Shown here: one piece after another, positions 53,113 through 63,757 of the stretch | Layout of the letters: every line of letters begins with the position of its first letter | How positions within the stretch are numbered: position 1 is the stretch's first letter | Assembly: GCF_011300685.1 (NCBI RefSeq) | Contig: NZ_CP049864.1 | Span: forward strand, 124,001 to 188,000 | Length of the DNA stretch: 64,000 bases | Direction: 5' to 3' | DNA from: Lysobacter sp. HDW10 | Lineage (GTDB): Bacteria > Pseudomonadota > Gammaproteobacteria > Xanthomonadales > Xanthomonadaceae | Program-made: the position numbers and the translations under genes | The notes under the pieces: generated by a model | Databases searched by the model: none | What the model saw: the letters and a program-made list of their open reading frames with translations, nothing else | What the model was told of the DNA's origin: nothing

Positions 53113-54147
53113 ATGAAACCCATGACTGATTCCATTGAAAACCTTCGCGCTGCCGAACGCCTTGCATGGGCGCGTGCCGCCTTGGGTCATCCGAGCGTCG
53201 AACTCGAACGCGCTTCGACCGATGCCGGTTTCCGCAGCTACTGGCGCACGGTCGGTCATACCCCTTCTCGCATCGTCATGGACTCGCCGACCGACAAAGA
53301 AGATGTGCGTCCTTGGCTGCGTATGCGTGACGTGCTTGAAGCAGCCGGTGTTCGCGTACCCGTCGTGCTCGCACAAGATGTCGACAAAGGCTTCCTCTTG
53401 TTGGAAGACTTAGGCGTCAACACCTATTTGCAAGACATCGATGCGCACAATGCCGATGCGTTCTTCGACGCGGCGATCATGCAATTGATCAAGCTGCAGA
53501 AGGTCGACGCACCGGCCGATCTGCCGCGCTATGACGACGAGATGCTCGGTCGTGAACTGCACTTGTTCGACACTTGGTTTTGCGGCACGCATCTAGGGCT
53601 CAGTTTGAGCTGTGAAGAGATGGAACAGCTCGATGCGGCGTATCGCTTTTTGATCAACAACGCGCTCGCGCAAAACGCGGTCTTGGTCCATCGTGACTTC
53701 ATGCCGCGCAATTTGATGCAAGCCGACAATGGTCCTGCCGTGCTCGATTTTCAGGATGCCGTCGTCGGCCCGATTGCCTACGACGTCTTGTCGCTATTCA
53801 AAGATGCATTTCTCAGCTGGCCGCCCGAACGGGTGGATGCTTGGCTGCAGCGCTATCACGCGATGGCAGATGCGGAAGGCTTACCGGTACCTGCGCTTGA
53901 CGCCTTCGTTCGTGATGCCGAGTTGATCGGCGTGCAACGCCATTTAAAAGTCATCGGGATTTTCGCCCGTTTGCATCATCGTGATTCGAAGCCCAAATAC
54001 CTCGCTGATGTGCCGCGGTTCTTCGACTACCTCGAAGGTGTGCTGCCGAAATATCCCGAACTCAGCGCACTGGCAGCCTTCGTGCATGCGCGCGTCAAAC
54101 CCGCGATGCACGCGTTGGAAAACGCACCACAGGCACCTGCGGCGTGA
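53113..54147 (+). CDS. amgK: N-acetylmuramate/N-acetylglucosamine kinase AmgK
   Basis: AmgK phosphorylates the anomeric position of MurNAc (and GlcNAc) recovered from old peptidoglycan. The 344-residue product has the aminoglycoside-phosphotransferase fold. VLVHRDFMPRNLMQ near residue 195 is the catalytic loop (Brenner motif), and VLDFQDAVVGPIAYDVLSLFKDAF near 213 holds the metal-binding aspartate. It precedes murU with a GTGA overlap, the standard pair of the anabolic recycling route in Pseudomonas and Xanthomonads. That route bypasses MurA and is insensitive to fosfomycin. Confidence 0.92.
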   Translation: MKPMTDSIENLRAAERLAWARAALGHPSVELERASTDAGFRSYWRTVGHTPSRIVMDSPTDKEDVRPWLRMRDVLEAAGVRVPVVLAQDVDKGFLLLEDLGVNTYLQDIDAHNADAFFDAAIMQLIKLQKVDAPADLPRYDDEMLGRELHLFDTWFCGTHLGLSLSCEEMEQLDAAYRFLINNALAQNAVLVHRDFMPRNLMQADNGPAVLDFQDAVVGPIAYDVLSLFKDAFLSWPPERVDAWLQRYHAMADAEGLPVPALDAFVRDAELIGVQRHLKVIGIFARLHHRDSKPKYLADVPRFFDYLEGVLPKYPELSALAAFVHARVKPAMHALENAPQAPAA

Positions 54148-54866
54148 GCGTGCAGGCTGCATTGATCTTTGCCGCAGGTTTGGGCGAACGCATGCGGCCG
54201 CTCACCGATCACACACCGAAACCGCTTTTGGAAGTCGGCGGCAAACCCTTAGTGGTGTGGCACCTCGAAAACTTGGCCAGCGCGGGCGTCAAACACGTGG
54301 TCTTGAATACCTCTTGGCTCGCCGGTCAATTCGAACCTGCGCTCGGAGACGGCAGCCGCTGGGGTTTGAAGCTCAGTTACGTCTACGAAGGCGCAACGCC
54401 ACTCGAAACAGGCGGCGGCATGCACAACGCGATGCAAACGCTTCAAGAAGGATGTTCCGCTGATGCACCGTTTATTGCGGTGAACGGTGACATCTGGAGT
54501 GACTACGATTTCTCGCGCTTACCCGATCACCTCACCGGCTTGGCGCATTTGATTCTTGTCGACAATCCCGTGCAACACCCGAAAGGTGACTTTGCTTTGG
54601 CCGACGATGGTCAGGTGCATTCGACGGGTACACAGACGCTCACCTTCTCAGGAATCGGCGTGTATTCACCGAGATTGCTCGACGGCTGGCAACACGTAAT
54701 CGGTGACGCGCCTGGCAGCGAAGCGACACCTCCGCGTTTCAAGTTGGCGCCACTGCTGCGCCACGCGATGCAAGACCGACGCGTGACCGGCGCGCACCAC
54801 AACGGCCATTGGACAGACGTGGGCACGCCTGACCGTTTGGCCGCGCTCAATGTCGCGCTTGCCTAA
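54144..54866 (+). CDS. murU: N-acetylmuramate 1-phosphate uridylyltransferase MurU
   Basis: MurU joins UTP to MurNAc-1-phosphate, giving UDP-MurNAc. The 240-residue nucleotidyltransferase has the family start AALIFAAGLGERMRPLTDHTPKPLLEVGGKP and a metal-binding VNGDIWSDYDF near residue 112. HNGHWTDVGTPDRLAALN near 220 is also conserved. The GTG start overlaps the amgK stop. Together amgK and murU re-enter recycled amino sugar above the MurC step. The gene is convergent with hda, with 4 bases between stops. Confidence 0.93.
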   Translation: MSVQAALIFAAGLGERMRPLTDHTPKPLLEVGGKPLVVWHLENLASAGVKHVVLNTSWLAGQFEPALGDGSRWGLKLSYVYEGATPLETGGGMHNAMQTLQEGCSADAPFIAVNGDIWSDYDFSRLPDHLTGLAHLILVDNPVQHPKGDFALADDGQVHSTGTQTLTFSGIGVYSPRLLDGWQHVIGDAPGSEATPPRFKLAPLLRHAMQDRRVTGAHHNGHWTDVGTPDRLAALNVALA

Positions 54867-54870
54867 GGCC

Positions 54871-55581
54871 TCAAACGCCCGATTGCTCGGGAAAGACGTC
54901 ACGCAAAAAAGGAATTGTCACGCGCCGATGCGCCGCCAAGGTGGCGTGGTCGATGACTTCCATGGCGGCCATCAAGGCCGTCGCATCGCGATCGAAGCGT
55001 CGCAACATCCACTGCACCGCCGCATCATCCATGTCCATGCCACGCGCGATCGCGGCGTTGTGCAGCATGCGCGCGCGTCCTTCGTCATCCAATGTGCGCA
55101 TGACGACCTGTTCGCATTGCGCCAAACGCGAACGTAAATCTGCAAGCGAGAACATCGTCTCTTGCACCGGCTTTGCCATGGCATAGACGATGTTCGCGCC
55201 CGCGTCTGTCATCGCATTATGAAAATGGAACAAGGCCTCTTCGTCTTCCGCGCTACCGAGTGCGGCATCCAGATGGTCGATACACACCAACTGATTGGCA
55301 CGCTGCATCGGCAAAACATGCGTCAACGCGCCGCGCAATCCGAGTGCAGACACATAGGCCGCAGAAACCCCTTCGCATCGTGCATGCGCAGCCATCGCCA
55401 TGAGCACGTGCGTTTTACCAGAGCCTGTCGCGCCTGTGACGCAGACATGCGTGCGCACCGCAAGGCACGCGATCGATTCCAACCGCGATCGCAGGCCTGC
55501 GTCGACACCGATCAAGGCGTCGAATCCCGTGCTGCGTGCATTACCGAGCGCCAAAGGCAACTGCGGAATCGCCGGTGTCAT
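54871..55581 (-). CDS. hda: DnaA inactivator Hda
   Basis: Hda acts with the beta clamp to turn ATP-DnaA into ADP-DnaA after initiation, preventing re-replication. The 236-residue product is a DnaA-like AAA+ protein. A clamp-binding-like N-terminus (QLPLALGN) and Walker A GATGSGKTHVLMA near residue 52 are visible. CIDHLDAALGSAEDEEALFHFHNA near 100 is the Walker B/sensor region, and RMLHNAAIARGMDMDDAAVQWMLRRF is the sensor-2/lid. Its ATG overlaps the stop of the upstream permease. Confidence 0.93.
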   Translation of the reverse strand: MTPAIPQLPLALGNARSTGFDALIGVDAGLRSRLESIACLAVRTHVCVTGATGSGKTHVLMAMAAHARCEGVSAAYVSALGLRGALTHVLPMQRANQLVCIDHLDAALGSAEDEEALFHFHNAMTDAGANIVYAMAKPVQETMFSLADLRSRLAQCEQVVMRTLDDEGRARMLHNAAIARGMDMDDAAVQWMLRRFDRDATALMAAMEVIDHATLAAHRRVTIPFLRDVFPEQSGV

Positions 55582-56741
55582 GAGACCTCGTCGTTCCGAT
55601 CAGTGAGACCGTCATCCTCAAGAATGATGACCGGGCGTTCGTGGAAGGTGTCGCCGCCGTATAACTTGCTCGCCGTATAGCGTGCGCGTGCGTAACGCAG
55701 CAACACATTGGCAACAGCGGCAACCGGCAATGCAATCAACATGCCAAGGAATCCGAACAACTGTCCGCCAGCCATGACCGCAAAGATCACCGCGACGGGA
55801 TGCAAGCCGATGCGGTTGCCGACGAGTTTCGGCGTGAGCCAATAGCTTTCGATCACTTGGCCGATGCCGAACACCGCAGCCACACCAACAAGATGTTGCC
55901 AGTCGCCGAACTGGACAAGCGCGGCGATTGAACCGAGCACAATAATTGTGGCGGGGCCCAAATACGGCACAAACGTAAACAAGCCGCCCAACAGGCCGAT
56001 CAAGATGCCGAGTTCGAGCCCGACCACGCGCAGACCGACGGCATACAAGACCGCAAGAATCAGCATCACTGACAACTGCCCACGCAGGAACTCACGCAAC
56101 ATTTGGCTCGATTCGGCAGCCAAGTTGTGCACGGTTTGCACGTGATTGCGCGGCACCAAAGACTCGGCGCGCTCCACAAACAAATCCCAGTCACGCAAAA
56201 AGAAGAACGTCAGCACCGGAATCAGCACGACATTCGCCACCATGGCCAATACGGCAAAGCCGGATTTGCCCACATAGGTCAGTACCTGTGATGCAAAGTC
56301 GCCTGCTTGACCCCAGTGCGCGCGCACCAGTTCAAACAGGTGGTCTTGATCCAAGTAGCCGGCAATATTGATGTGGAAGCGCGATTCGATCGTCGGCACC
56401 AAGGTGCCCATGATCCATGCGCGGTACTTTGGCATCGATTCGATCAAGGTCACGACCTGACGCTCGATCATTGGCAACAGCACTAACAAACTGATCAGGG
56501 TGACCAGCAACATCATTGCGAATACTAAAATGACGGCTGTATTGCGTGACAGTCCGCGCGCTTCAAGGCGATCTGCGAGTGGGTCACCCATCCATCCCAA
56601 AAGTGCCGCCACCGCAAACGGCGTCAGCACCGGTGCCAGCAACCACAAGACCCACAATGCAAAGAATGCAATGGCAGCCCATTGCAGCCTTTTGAAGAAC
56701 GTCGCGATCTCGTCCAGTGCGATGCGGGAATCTTGCGTCAT
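55578..56741 (-). CDS. AI-2E/PerM family membrane permease
   Basis: This 387-residue protein has seven or eight membrane helices. One pair near the N-terminus (WAAIAFFALWVLWLLAPVLTPFAVAALLGWMGDPLADRLEARG) is the AI-2 exporter-like family start, and LGGLFTFVPYLGP is its other signature. Family members are variously linked to autoinducer, sodium/proton or unknown transport, so I give no substrate. It is coupled by 4-base overlaps to the DUF2066 gene upstream and hda downstream. The purM-perM-hda neighbourhood is common in gammaproteobacteria. Confidence 0.9.
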   Translation of the reverse strand: MTQDSRIALDEIATFFKRLQWAAIAFFALWVLWLLAPVLTPFAVAALLGWMGDPLADRLEARGLSRNTAVILVFAMMLLVTLISLLVLLPMIERQVVTLIESMPKYRAWIMGTLVPTIESRFHINIAGYLDQDHLFELVRAHWGQAGDFASQVLTYVGKSGFAVLAMVANVVLIPVLTFFFLRDWDLFVERAESLVPRNHVQTVHNLAAESSQMLREFLRGQLSVMLILAVLYAVGLRVVGLELGILIGLLGGLFTFVPYLGPATIIVLGSIAALVQFGDWQHLVGVAAVFGIGQVIESYWLTPKLVGNRIGLHPVAVIFAVMAGGQLFGFLGMLIALPVAAVANVLLRYARARYTASKLYGGDTFHERPVIILEDDGLTDRNDEVS

Positions 56742-57835
56742 TTGAGCCTGTAGCTTGCGCCCGTCATGCCTTCGTCGGTGGTGTCGGTGTCGATGCGTTG
56801 AAGCTCAACCACCGCACTATCAAACGCTTCTTGACCACCCACCATGCCCACTTCAAGCGTCAGGCTGTTGCCGTCTGCCGAAAGCGGAAACAGGCTCTTC
56901 ACGCCGGGTTTGGATTCAATGGCATTGATCAAGGCGCGATAGCGATCACCGCTCTCAATACCGCTGACAGTCAACACAAACTCGGTCGGCTTCGCGGCTG
57001 CCGGATCCGGCTTCTTCGCCGGGCGACCGCCGCGCGCGTATTTGCGTAACAGTGCCTCACCTGCGATGTCCGCACCCTTGGCCATCGCACGACGTGCATC
57101 GCCATCGACGGCGCTTGTGCGTGCCAGGACGCGACCTTTATCTACGAAGGTCCAATCGGCCTTCCAACCTGCACCGCTGCGATACACCTTGCCGATCAAT
57201 TGCATCGGTGGTTGATAGGCCTGCGAGGCACGCGCAACGGCAGCCGTATCTCCGCGCCAAATCGCCCCTGCCACGGCTTGCTCTGCGGCATTGCCTGCAG
57301 GCAAGCCCAATCGATAGCCGCGTGCCTTGGCGCGGTCTAAGACAGGACGCGCCGCATTGACTTGCGGCAGACCCACAAGACGTGGGCCTGAGCCGTCATC
57401 AATGGCCATCCACAACACCGGCTTCGGGCGTGGCGTCGGCCAAACGGGCAAGCCCGAATGGTTGACCAATTCACTGACTTTGGATTCGTTGAAGCGCACG
57501 ACCAGCATGGTCTTGAACGTCGGTGCACCCGTCGATGACGTGCCTTCGTCCTGTCGATAGTCGTACCCGCTGACGTAGCTGGATGCGTTGCGCAGGGCTT
57601 CAGCGACGCCTTCTCGTGCAATCGGGTTGCTGTCACCCGTCACATTGGTCAAAACCTTGAGCAAAGCGCGCGCCATCCCGTTGTTGCGCTGGGCCACGGT
57701 TTGATTGTTGACGGGTACTTCGGCGGCGTATGGACCGGCGGCAGATATCGCATCGCCTTCCACGCGCTGCGCATGTGCAGGCCCAAAAGCCAACATCAAA
57801 GCGATAAACCCGGCCCCGATCAATCCTGCGCGCAT
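56738..57835 (-). CDS. DUF2066 periplasmic protein
   Basis: This 365-residue precursor has a signal peptide ([22 protein letters not shown]). A domain then starts [44 protein letters not shown], which matches the DUF2066 family of gammaproteobacteria. Function is unknown. The last third (about 270-365) has a repeat-like [25 protein letters not shown] segment. I chose ATG 57835, preceded by AAGGAAG; a longer frame to 57910 adds 25 residues without a signal. It is divergent from purM and leads the group with PerM and hda. Confidence 0.85.
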   Translation of the reverse strand: MRAGLIGAGFIALMLAFGPAHAQRVEGDAISAAGPYAAEVPVNNQTVAQRNNGMARALLKVLTNVTGDSNPIAREGVAEALRNASSYVSGYDYRQDEGTSSTGAPTFKTMLVVRFNESKVSELVNHSGLPVWPTPRPKPVLWMAIDDGSGPRLVGLPQVNAARPVLDRAKARGYRLGLPAGNAAEQAVAGAIWRGDTAAVARASQAYQPPMQLIGKVYRSGAGWKADWTFVDKGRVLARTSAVDGDARRAMAKGADIAGEALLRKYARGGRPAKKPDPAAAKPTEFVLTVSGIESGDRYRALINAIESKPGVKSLFPLSADGNSLTLEVGMVGGQEAFDSAVVELQRIDTDTTDEGMTGASYRLK

Positions 57836-57960
57836 GCCATTTCCCACTTCCTTTACCGAAGGAATATGTTGCCGCATCCAAGATGAGCCGTCCATCACAC
57901 TGCCGCCCAAAGCCCTTGATTGTTAAACTTACGGGCTCAGCCCTGCCCTGCGGACACCCA

Positions 57961-59013
57961 GTGAACTCACCTTCCGACGACGCCCAAACCCCCATGACCT
58001 ACCGCGATGCCGGTGTGGACATCCATGCGGGCAACGCCTTGGTCGAGCGCATCAAGCCCTTGGTCAAGCGGACGACGCGCCCTGAAGTCATGGGTGGCCT
58101 GGGCGGTTTCGGCGCCCTGTTCAACTTATCGGGTAAATATCGTGAGCCCGTCCTGGTGTCCGGCACCGATGGCGTCGGCACAAAATTGAAATTGGCGCAG
58201 CTCTACAACCGTCATGACACGATTGGCATCGATTTGGTCGCCATGTGTGTCAACGACGTGTTGGTGCAAGGCGCCGAGCCTTTGTTCTTCCTCGACTATT
58301 TCGCGACGGGCAAGCTCGACATCGACACCGCAGCCAACGTCATCGCAGGCATTGCCACCGGCTGTGAGCAATCAGGGTGCGCATTGATTGGCGGCGAGAC
58401 CGCCGAGATGCCCGACATGTATGCGCCGGGCGAATACGATCTCGCAGGGTTCTGCGTCGCCGCTGTTGAAAAAGACAACATCATCGACGGCAGCAAAGTG
58501 CGCGAAGGCGATGTGTTGATCGGTATTGCGTCGAGTGGTCCGCACTCAAACGGTTACTCGTTGATTCGCAAAATTCTCGAGCGCAGTGGCGCTGATCCGA
58601 ACATGGACATGGGCGGTGTGTCGTTGATGGATGCCTTGATGGCACCGACGCAACTCTACGTAAAGCCTGTTCTGAAGCTGTTGGCCTCGCACGACATTTC
58701 CGCGATGGCGCATATCACCGGCGGTGGCCTCACGGAAAACATCATTCGTGTGATTCCAGAAGGTCTCGGGCTCGACATTGATGCACGCAGCTGGGAGATG
58801 CCGCCGGTATTCCAATGGCTGCAGCGCGAAGGCAATGTCGCATTGTCTGAAATGTGGCTGACCTTCAATTGCGGTATCGGATTTGTGTTGATTGCATCGC
58901 TTGCGAATGTGGCAGCGATTGAAGCCGACTTGGACACGCAGTCATTGCGTCATTGGCGCATCGGCCAAGTCGTGAAAACGACTGACGCCGAAGCACGCGT
59001 TCGCATCGGTTGA
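57961..59013 (+). CDS. purM: Phosphoribosylformylglycinamidine cyclo-ligase PurM
   Basis: PurM closes the imidazole ring (FGAM to AIR, using ATP) in purine synthesis. The 350-residue product has [21 protein letters not shown] near residue 12 and [15 protein letters not shown] near 61. [25 protein letters not shown] near 87, [13 protein letters not shown] near 140, and the [15 protein letters not shown] segment are also present. Start choices are the GTG at 57961 and ATG at 57994; I prefer the GTG from the usual family length. It is followed 6 bases later by purN. Confidence 0.97.
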   Translation: MNSPSDDAQTPMTYRDAGVDIHAGNALVERIKPLVKRTTRPEVMGGLGGFGALFNLSGKYREPVLVSGTDGVGTKLKLAQLYNRHDTIGIDLVAMCVNDVLVQGAEPLFFLDYFATGKLDIDTAANVIAGIATGCEQSGCALIGGETAEMPDMYAPGEYDLAGFCVAAVEKDNIIDGSKVREGDVLIGIASSGPHSNGYSLIRKILERSGADPNMDMGGVSLMDALMAPTQLYVKPVLKLLASHDISAMAHITGGGLTENIIRVIPEGLGLDIDARSWEMPPVFQWLQREGNVALSEMWLTFNCGIGFVLIASLANVAAIEADLDTQSLRHWRIGQVVKTTDAEARVRIG

Positions 59014-59019
59014 TCTGAC

Positions 59020-59661
59020 ATGCGCCTGCGACTCGCCGTGCTCTGCTCGGGGCGAGGGACCAATTTGCAGGCGATACTCGATGCGATTGCCAGTGGCGAT
59101 CTCTCGGCAGACGTCGTCGGTGTCTTTTCAGACAAGCCCGCAGCAGACGCTTTAAAGCGCGTACCCGAGGCCTTGCGTTGGGCAAAGCCGATTCGTGCAT
59201 TTGCAGATCGCGCCGCCTATGAGCAGGCTTTGAGCGACGCGGTCGCTGCAACCGAGCCCGACCTTGTTGTTTGCGCGGGCTACCTGCGCATCTTGTCAGA
59301 CGGCTTTATCGCCGCTCAGCGCGGTCAGATCATCAATGTGCACCCGTCGCTGCTACCCAAATTTCCGGGGTTAGCGACACACCAACGCGCACTGGATGCC
59401 GGCGAATCAGAGCATGGCGCGACCGTTCACCAAGTGATTCCCGAGCTCGATGCAGGCCCCGTGTTAGGGCGGATTCATTTGGCCATTCAATCGGGTGACT
59501 CTGCTGAGACGCTCGCTACACGCGTCTTGGCCGCGGAGCATACCTTGCTCATTGCGGTGCTCAAGCTGCTCGCAGCGGGCGAATTGAAGCTGAACAGTAA
59601 CGGCGGTATTTCCGCTGGTCACCAGCAATTTAGGTCGCTTCGATTAGAGTGCGGCGAATGA
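59020..59661 (+). CDS. purN: Phosphoribosylglycinamide formyltransferase PurN
   Basis: PurN transfers formyl from 10-formyl-THF to glycinamide ribonucleotide. The 213-residue product has the expected AVLCSGRGTNLQAILDAI near the start and VCAGYLRILSDGFI near residue 87. The catalytic IINVHPSLLPKFPGLATHQRALDAGESEHGATVH region near 105 contains the Asn/His/Asp set. It follows purM directly, and its stop overlaps the first DUF3108 gene (ATGA). Confidence 0.97.
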   Translation: MRLRLAVLCSGRGTNLQAILDAIASGDLSADVVGVFSDKPAADALKRVPEALRWAKPIRAFADRAAYEQALSDAVAATEPDLVVCAGYLRILSDGFIAAQRGQIINVHPSLLPKFPGLATHQRALDAGESEHGATVHQVIPELDAGPVLGRIHLAIQSGDSAETLATRVLAAEHTLLIAVLKLLAAGELKLNSNGGISAGHQQFRSLRLECGE

Positions 59662-60449
59662 ATTGTTTCTCCCGCCTCGCCGCTCTCACATTCGTCTTCG
59701 GCGCCCTTTGGGCCGGCCATGCGCGTGCACAAGATGCCGTGCCCCAAGTCGTGCTTGATCCAGAGAAAAAAATCTTGATCGAAGGCCAGCCGCACCCTTT
59801 GCAAGGCTTTCAATCGACTTACCAAGTGTTTCGCAAAGGCGATTTGGCCGGCACGGCCATGATGCAAGTGGTGCACTTGGGCTCGAACCGCTGGCGCGTC
59901 GATCTAGGCATTCGCGGCACCAAGGGATTGGCCGGCTTCGCGGCGCTTAACTCACAGCAAAGCACGGTGTTCGATCAAGTCGGTGCACTGTATGTGCCCG
60001 TGTCTCAAAGCACCGTGCTAAAGACCTTGTTGAGCTCGGACAAGATTGTGGGCGTCTATAACTGGAACACGCACACAGCAAGTTGGACGGGCGACATTAA
60101 AAAATCGCGTCGTCTGCCGGTGTCATTGCAAAGCGGCGATATGAATTTGCTGTTGGTCAATCTTGCGGTCGTGCGCGATGCGCAGCCTGGCCTCAGCTTG
60201 GACTATCGATTGGTAGATCGCGGTCGCGCAAAACCGATCCATTTTGTCGTCGCGCCAGAGCAAGAGGCTTTGCAGTTGGGCGAAGACAGTTTCCAAGCCT
60301 TGGCGGTGCGTCGCACGGGCGTCTCCGCTGATGAAAGTTTGACCGTGTGGGTGTCGGAAGGTGTGCCGACGCCGGTTCGCATGGTTTTGGTTCAAGATGA
60401 TGTCGGTGAACTGGATCTCCAGCTCTCTTCTTACAAGGTAATCCAATGA
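59658..60449 (+). CDS. DUF3108 exported protein, copy 1
   Basis: This 263-residue precursor has a signal peptide (LAALTFVFGALWAGHARA). The mature body has the DUF3108 pattern seen in segments such as FQSTYQVFRKGDLAGTAMMQVVHLGSNRWRVDLGI and WVSEGVPTPVRMVLVQDDVGELDLQLSSYK. The family is periplasmic and of unknown function. It is the first of two tandem paralogs after purN, overlapping purN upstream and the second copy downstream by 4 bases each. Confidence 0.85.
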   Translation: MNCFSRLAALTFVFGALWAGHARAQDAVPQVVLDPEKKILIEGQPHPLQGFQSTYQVFRKGDLAGTAMMQVVHLGSNRWRVDLGIRGTKGLAGFAALNSQQSTVFDQVGALYVPVSQSTVLKTLLSSDKIVGVYNWNTHTASWTGDIKKSRRLPVSLQSGDMNLLLVNLAVVRDAQPGLSLDYRLVDRGRAKPIHFVVAPEQEALQLGEDSFQALAVRRTGVSADESLTVWVSEGVPTPVRMVLVQDDVGELDLQLSSYKVIQ

Positions 60450-61132
60450 ATATTCGCAAGCACGCTTTGTCCACAGCGCTTTTGGTGTCCGGTGCCCTGT
60501 TCGCAACCGGCGCAGTACAGGCCGGAGATTTGAAGCCTTTCAATGCGACCTACAAAGCCACGTACATGGGCATGTCCGGTACCGGCAAAATGTCCTTGGA
60601 ACAAACGGGCAATCGCAACAAGGTCGTGTTGAGCGTCGATGCATTGCTCGGCTCTGCGACTTATTCCAGCGTGTTCGACGATAACGGTGGCAATTGGAAA
60701 TTGGTGTCCAGCACCGACCATCGCAAATTCGTCGGCAAGAAAATGCTGCGCACCGGCGCCTTCGATTGGAGCAAGGGCGAAGCACGCTGGAGCGGCGACG
60801 TCAAAGCAGATCGCCAAGGCCCAATCAAGTTGCAAGCCGGTGACGTCGATCCGATTGCGTTGGACCTTGCACTCGTGCGCGACGTCAAGGCGGGCAAGCC
60901 GTTGCGCTATCGCATGCTTGAAAGCGGTAAAGCGAAATCGATGAACTTCACCGTGGCCGGCAAAGAAACCGTGACCGTGGGCGGCAAGTCAGTCACTGCG
61001 ACGAAAGTTGTCCGCACCGACAACGGCGACGAACTGGCGGTGTGGGTGGCAGACGGCTATCCGGTACCCGTGCGCTTGCGTCAGACAGACGATGGCGCAG
61101 TGACCGATCTGAAATTGCAGTCGGTCAATTAA
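60446..61132 (+). CDS. DUF3108 exported protein, copy 2
   Basis: This 228-residue precursor has a signal peptide (ALSTALLVSGALFATGAVQAG) and the DUF3108 body (FNATYKATYMGMSGTGKMSLEQTGN, LAVWVADGYPVPVRLRQTDDGAVTDLKLQS). It shares the WVxxGxPxPVR ending with copy 1, showing an old tandem duplication with considerable divergence. Function is unknown. It ends 27 bases before the murA stop, with an inverted repeat between. Confidence 0.85.
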   Translation: MNIRKHALSTALLVSGALFATGAVQAGDLKPFNATYKATYMGMSGTGKMSLEQTGNRNKVVLSVDALLGSATYSSVFDDNGGNWKLVSSTDHRKFVGKKMLRTGAFDWSKGEARWSGDVKADRQGPIKLQAGDVDPIALDLALVRDVKAGKPLRYRMLESGKAKSMNFTVAGKETVTVGGKSVTATKVVRTDNGDELAVWVADGYPVPVRLRQTDDGAVTDLKLQSVN

Positions 61133-61150
61133 TCAACGCGTGAAGTACGC

Positions 61151-62461
<1,311 letters not shown>

Positions 62462-62704
62462 TTAGCAACCGGCGGCTGCGGCTTCGTCTTGCGTCAATGT
62501 CTTGAGGGCAAGCGCATGGATCTCGCCGCCCATCTTGTCGCCCAAGGTGGCGTAGACGAGACGATGGCGCGCTAAGGGCAGCTTGCCCTTGAAATCATCA
62601 CTGATGACTTGCGCTTCAAAATGCACGCCGTCCTCACCCTGCACGACCACCTGCGCACCCGGCATACCGGCCTCAATCATGCTGCGAATGGTGTCTGGGT
62701 TCAT
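62462..62704 (-). CDS. BolA family protein (IbaG-like)
   Basis: This 80-residue protein has the BolA fold with GEDGVHFEAQVISDDFKGKLPLARHRLVYATLGDKMGGEIHALALKTLT, including the conserved RHRLVY segment and a histidine that could bind an Fe-S cluster with a glutaredoxin. The start at 62704 is chosen because longer frames give non-homologous N-termini. IbaG lies just upstream of murA in Escherichia coli, and the same order is seen here. Confidence 0.88.
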   Translation of the reverse strand: MNPDTIRSMIEAGMPGAQVVVQGEDGVHFEAQVISDDFKGKLPLARHRLVYATLGDKMGGEIHALALKTLTQDEAAAAGC

Positions 62705-62746
62705 AGGTTGCCTCGTGCGGTTTAAACTAGCCGTACAGCGTAACGG

Positions 62747-63751
62747 ATGACCGTTGAAATGTCCGAGAAAGGAATGCCGGAGGCCATGGATTTCGCCGCA
62801 AGCGGACGACGTGTATTCGAGGTTGAAGCCGATGCGCTTCGCGTCGTTGGCGCACGTATTGACCAAGACTTCTCTGCGGCCTGTGCCGCCCTGATGGGCA
62901 CCACTGGCCGCGTGGTCTGCGTCGGCATGGGCAAATCAGGCCACGTCGCGCGCAAGATCGCCGCCACCCTCGCCTCCACCGGGACGCCTGCGTTTTTTGT
63001 GCACCCGGGCGAAGCGGGCCACGGTGACCTCGGCATGATCACAGACGCCGACACCGTTCTCATGCTGTCGAACTCGGGCGAGACCGACGAACTGCTCATG
63101 CTGCTGCCCGTGCTCGCACGCCAAGGCAATCGGGTCATCGCCATGACCGGTCGCCCTGAATCGACCCTGGCGCGCGCTGCAGATCGACATCTGGATGTCA
63201 GCGTGCCCGTGGAAGCCTGCCCGCTCGATCTAGCGCCCACCAGCAGCACCACGGCCGCCTTGGCCATGGGTGACGCTCTGGCCGTTGCCCTGCTCGAAGC
63301 ACGTGGCTTTACCTCAGACGATTTTGCGCGCTCACATCCCGCAGGCAGCCTCGGACGCCGCTTGCTTCTGCATATTCACAACGTGATGCACGTGGGTGAC
63401 GAAGTCCCGCGCGTGAGTGAGCACGCCAGCCTGAGCGACGCCCTGGTCGAAATGAGCCGCAAGCGCTTGGGCATGACCGCCATCACCCGCGAAGACGGCG
63501 AGCTGCTCGGCCTCTTCACCGACGGCGATTTGCGCCGCACATTGAACACGCCGGGCCTGGACGTCCACACCACGCCCATCGCGTCGGTCATGACGCGTGC
63601 ACCGCGCACGATCGGGCCGCAACAACTTGCCGTAGAAGCCGCGCAGTTGATGGAAGCCCATCAGATCAATGCACTGTTGGTTGTCGACGAAAACGCCAAA
63701 CTTGTCGGCGCGCTGAACATTCACGACTTGTTGCGTGCCCGCGTGGTCTGA
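62747..63751 (+). CDS. kdsD: Arabinose-5-phosphate isomerase KdsD
   Basis: KdsD converts ribulose-5-phosphate to arabinose-5-phosphate, the start of Kdo synthesis for lipopolysaccharide. The 334-residue product has a SIS domain (GKSGHVARKIAATLASTGTPAFFVHPGEAGHGDLGMI near residues 62-100 and MLSNSGETDELLMLLPV near 103). Two CBS domains follow (about 200-334). ATGs at 62747 and 62759 are both possible starts. It precedes kdsC, the usual order. Confidence 0.96.
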   Translation: MTVEMSEKGMPEAMDFAASGRRVFEVEADALRVVGARIDQDFSAACAALMGTTGRVVCVGMGKSGHVARKIAATLASTGTPAFFVHPGEAGHGDLGMITDADTVLMLSNSGETDELLMLLPVLARQGNRVIAMTGRPESTLARAADRHLDVSVPVEACPLDLAPTSSTTAALAMGDALAVALLEARGFTSDDFARSHPAGSLGRRLLLHIHNVMHVGDEVPRVSEHASLSDALVEMSRKRLGMTAITREDGELLGLFTDGDLRRTLNTPGLDVHTTPIASVMTRAPRTIGPQQLAVEAAQLMEAHQINALLVVDENAKLVGALNIHDLLRARVV

Positions 63752-63757
63752 TTGCCT

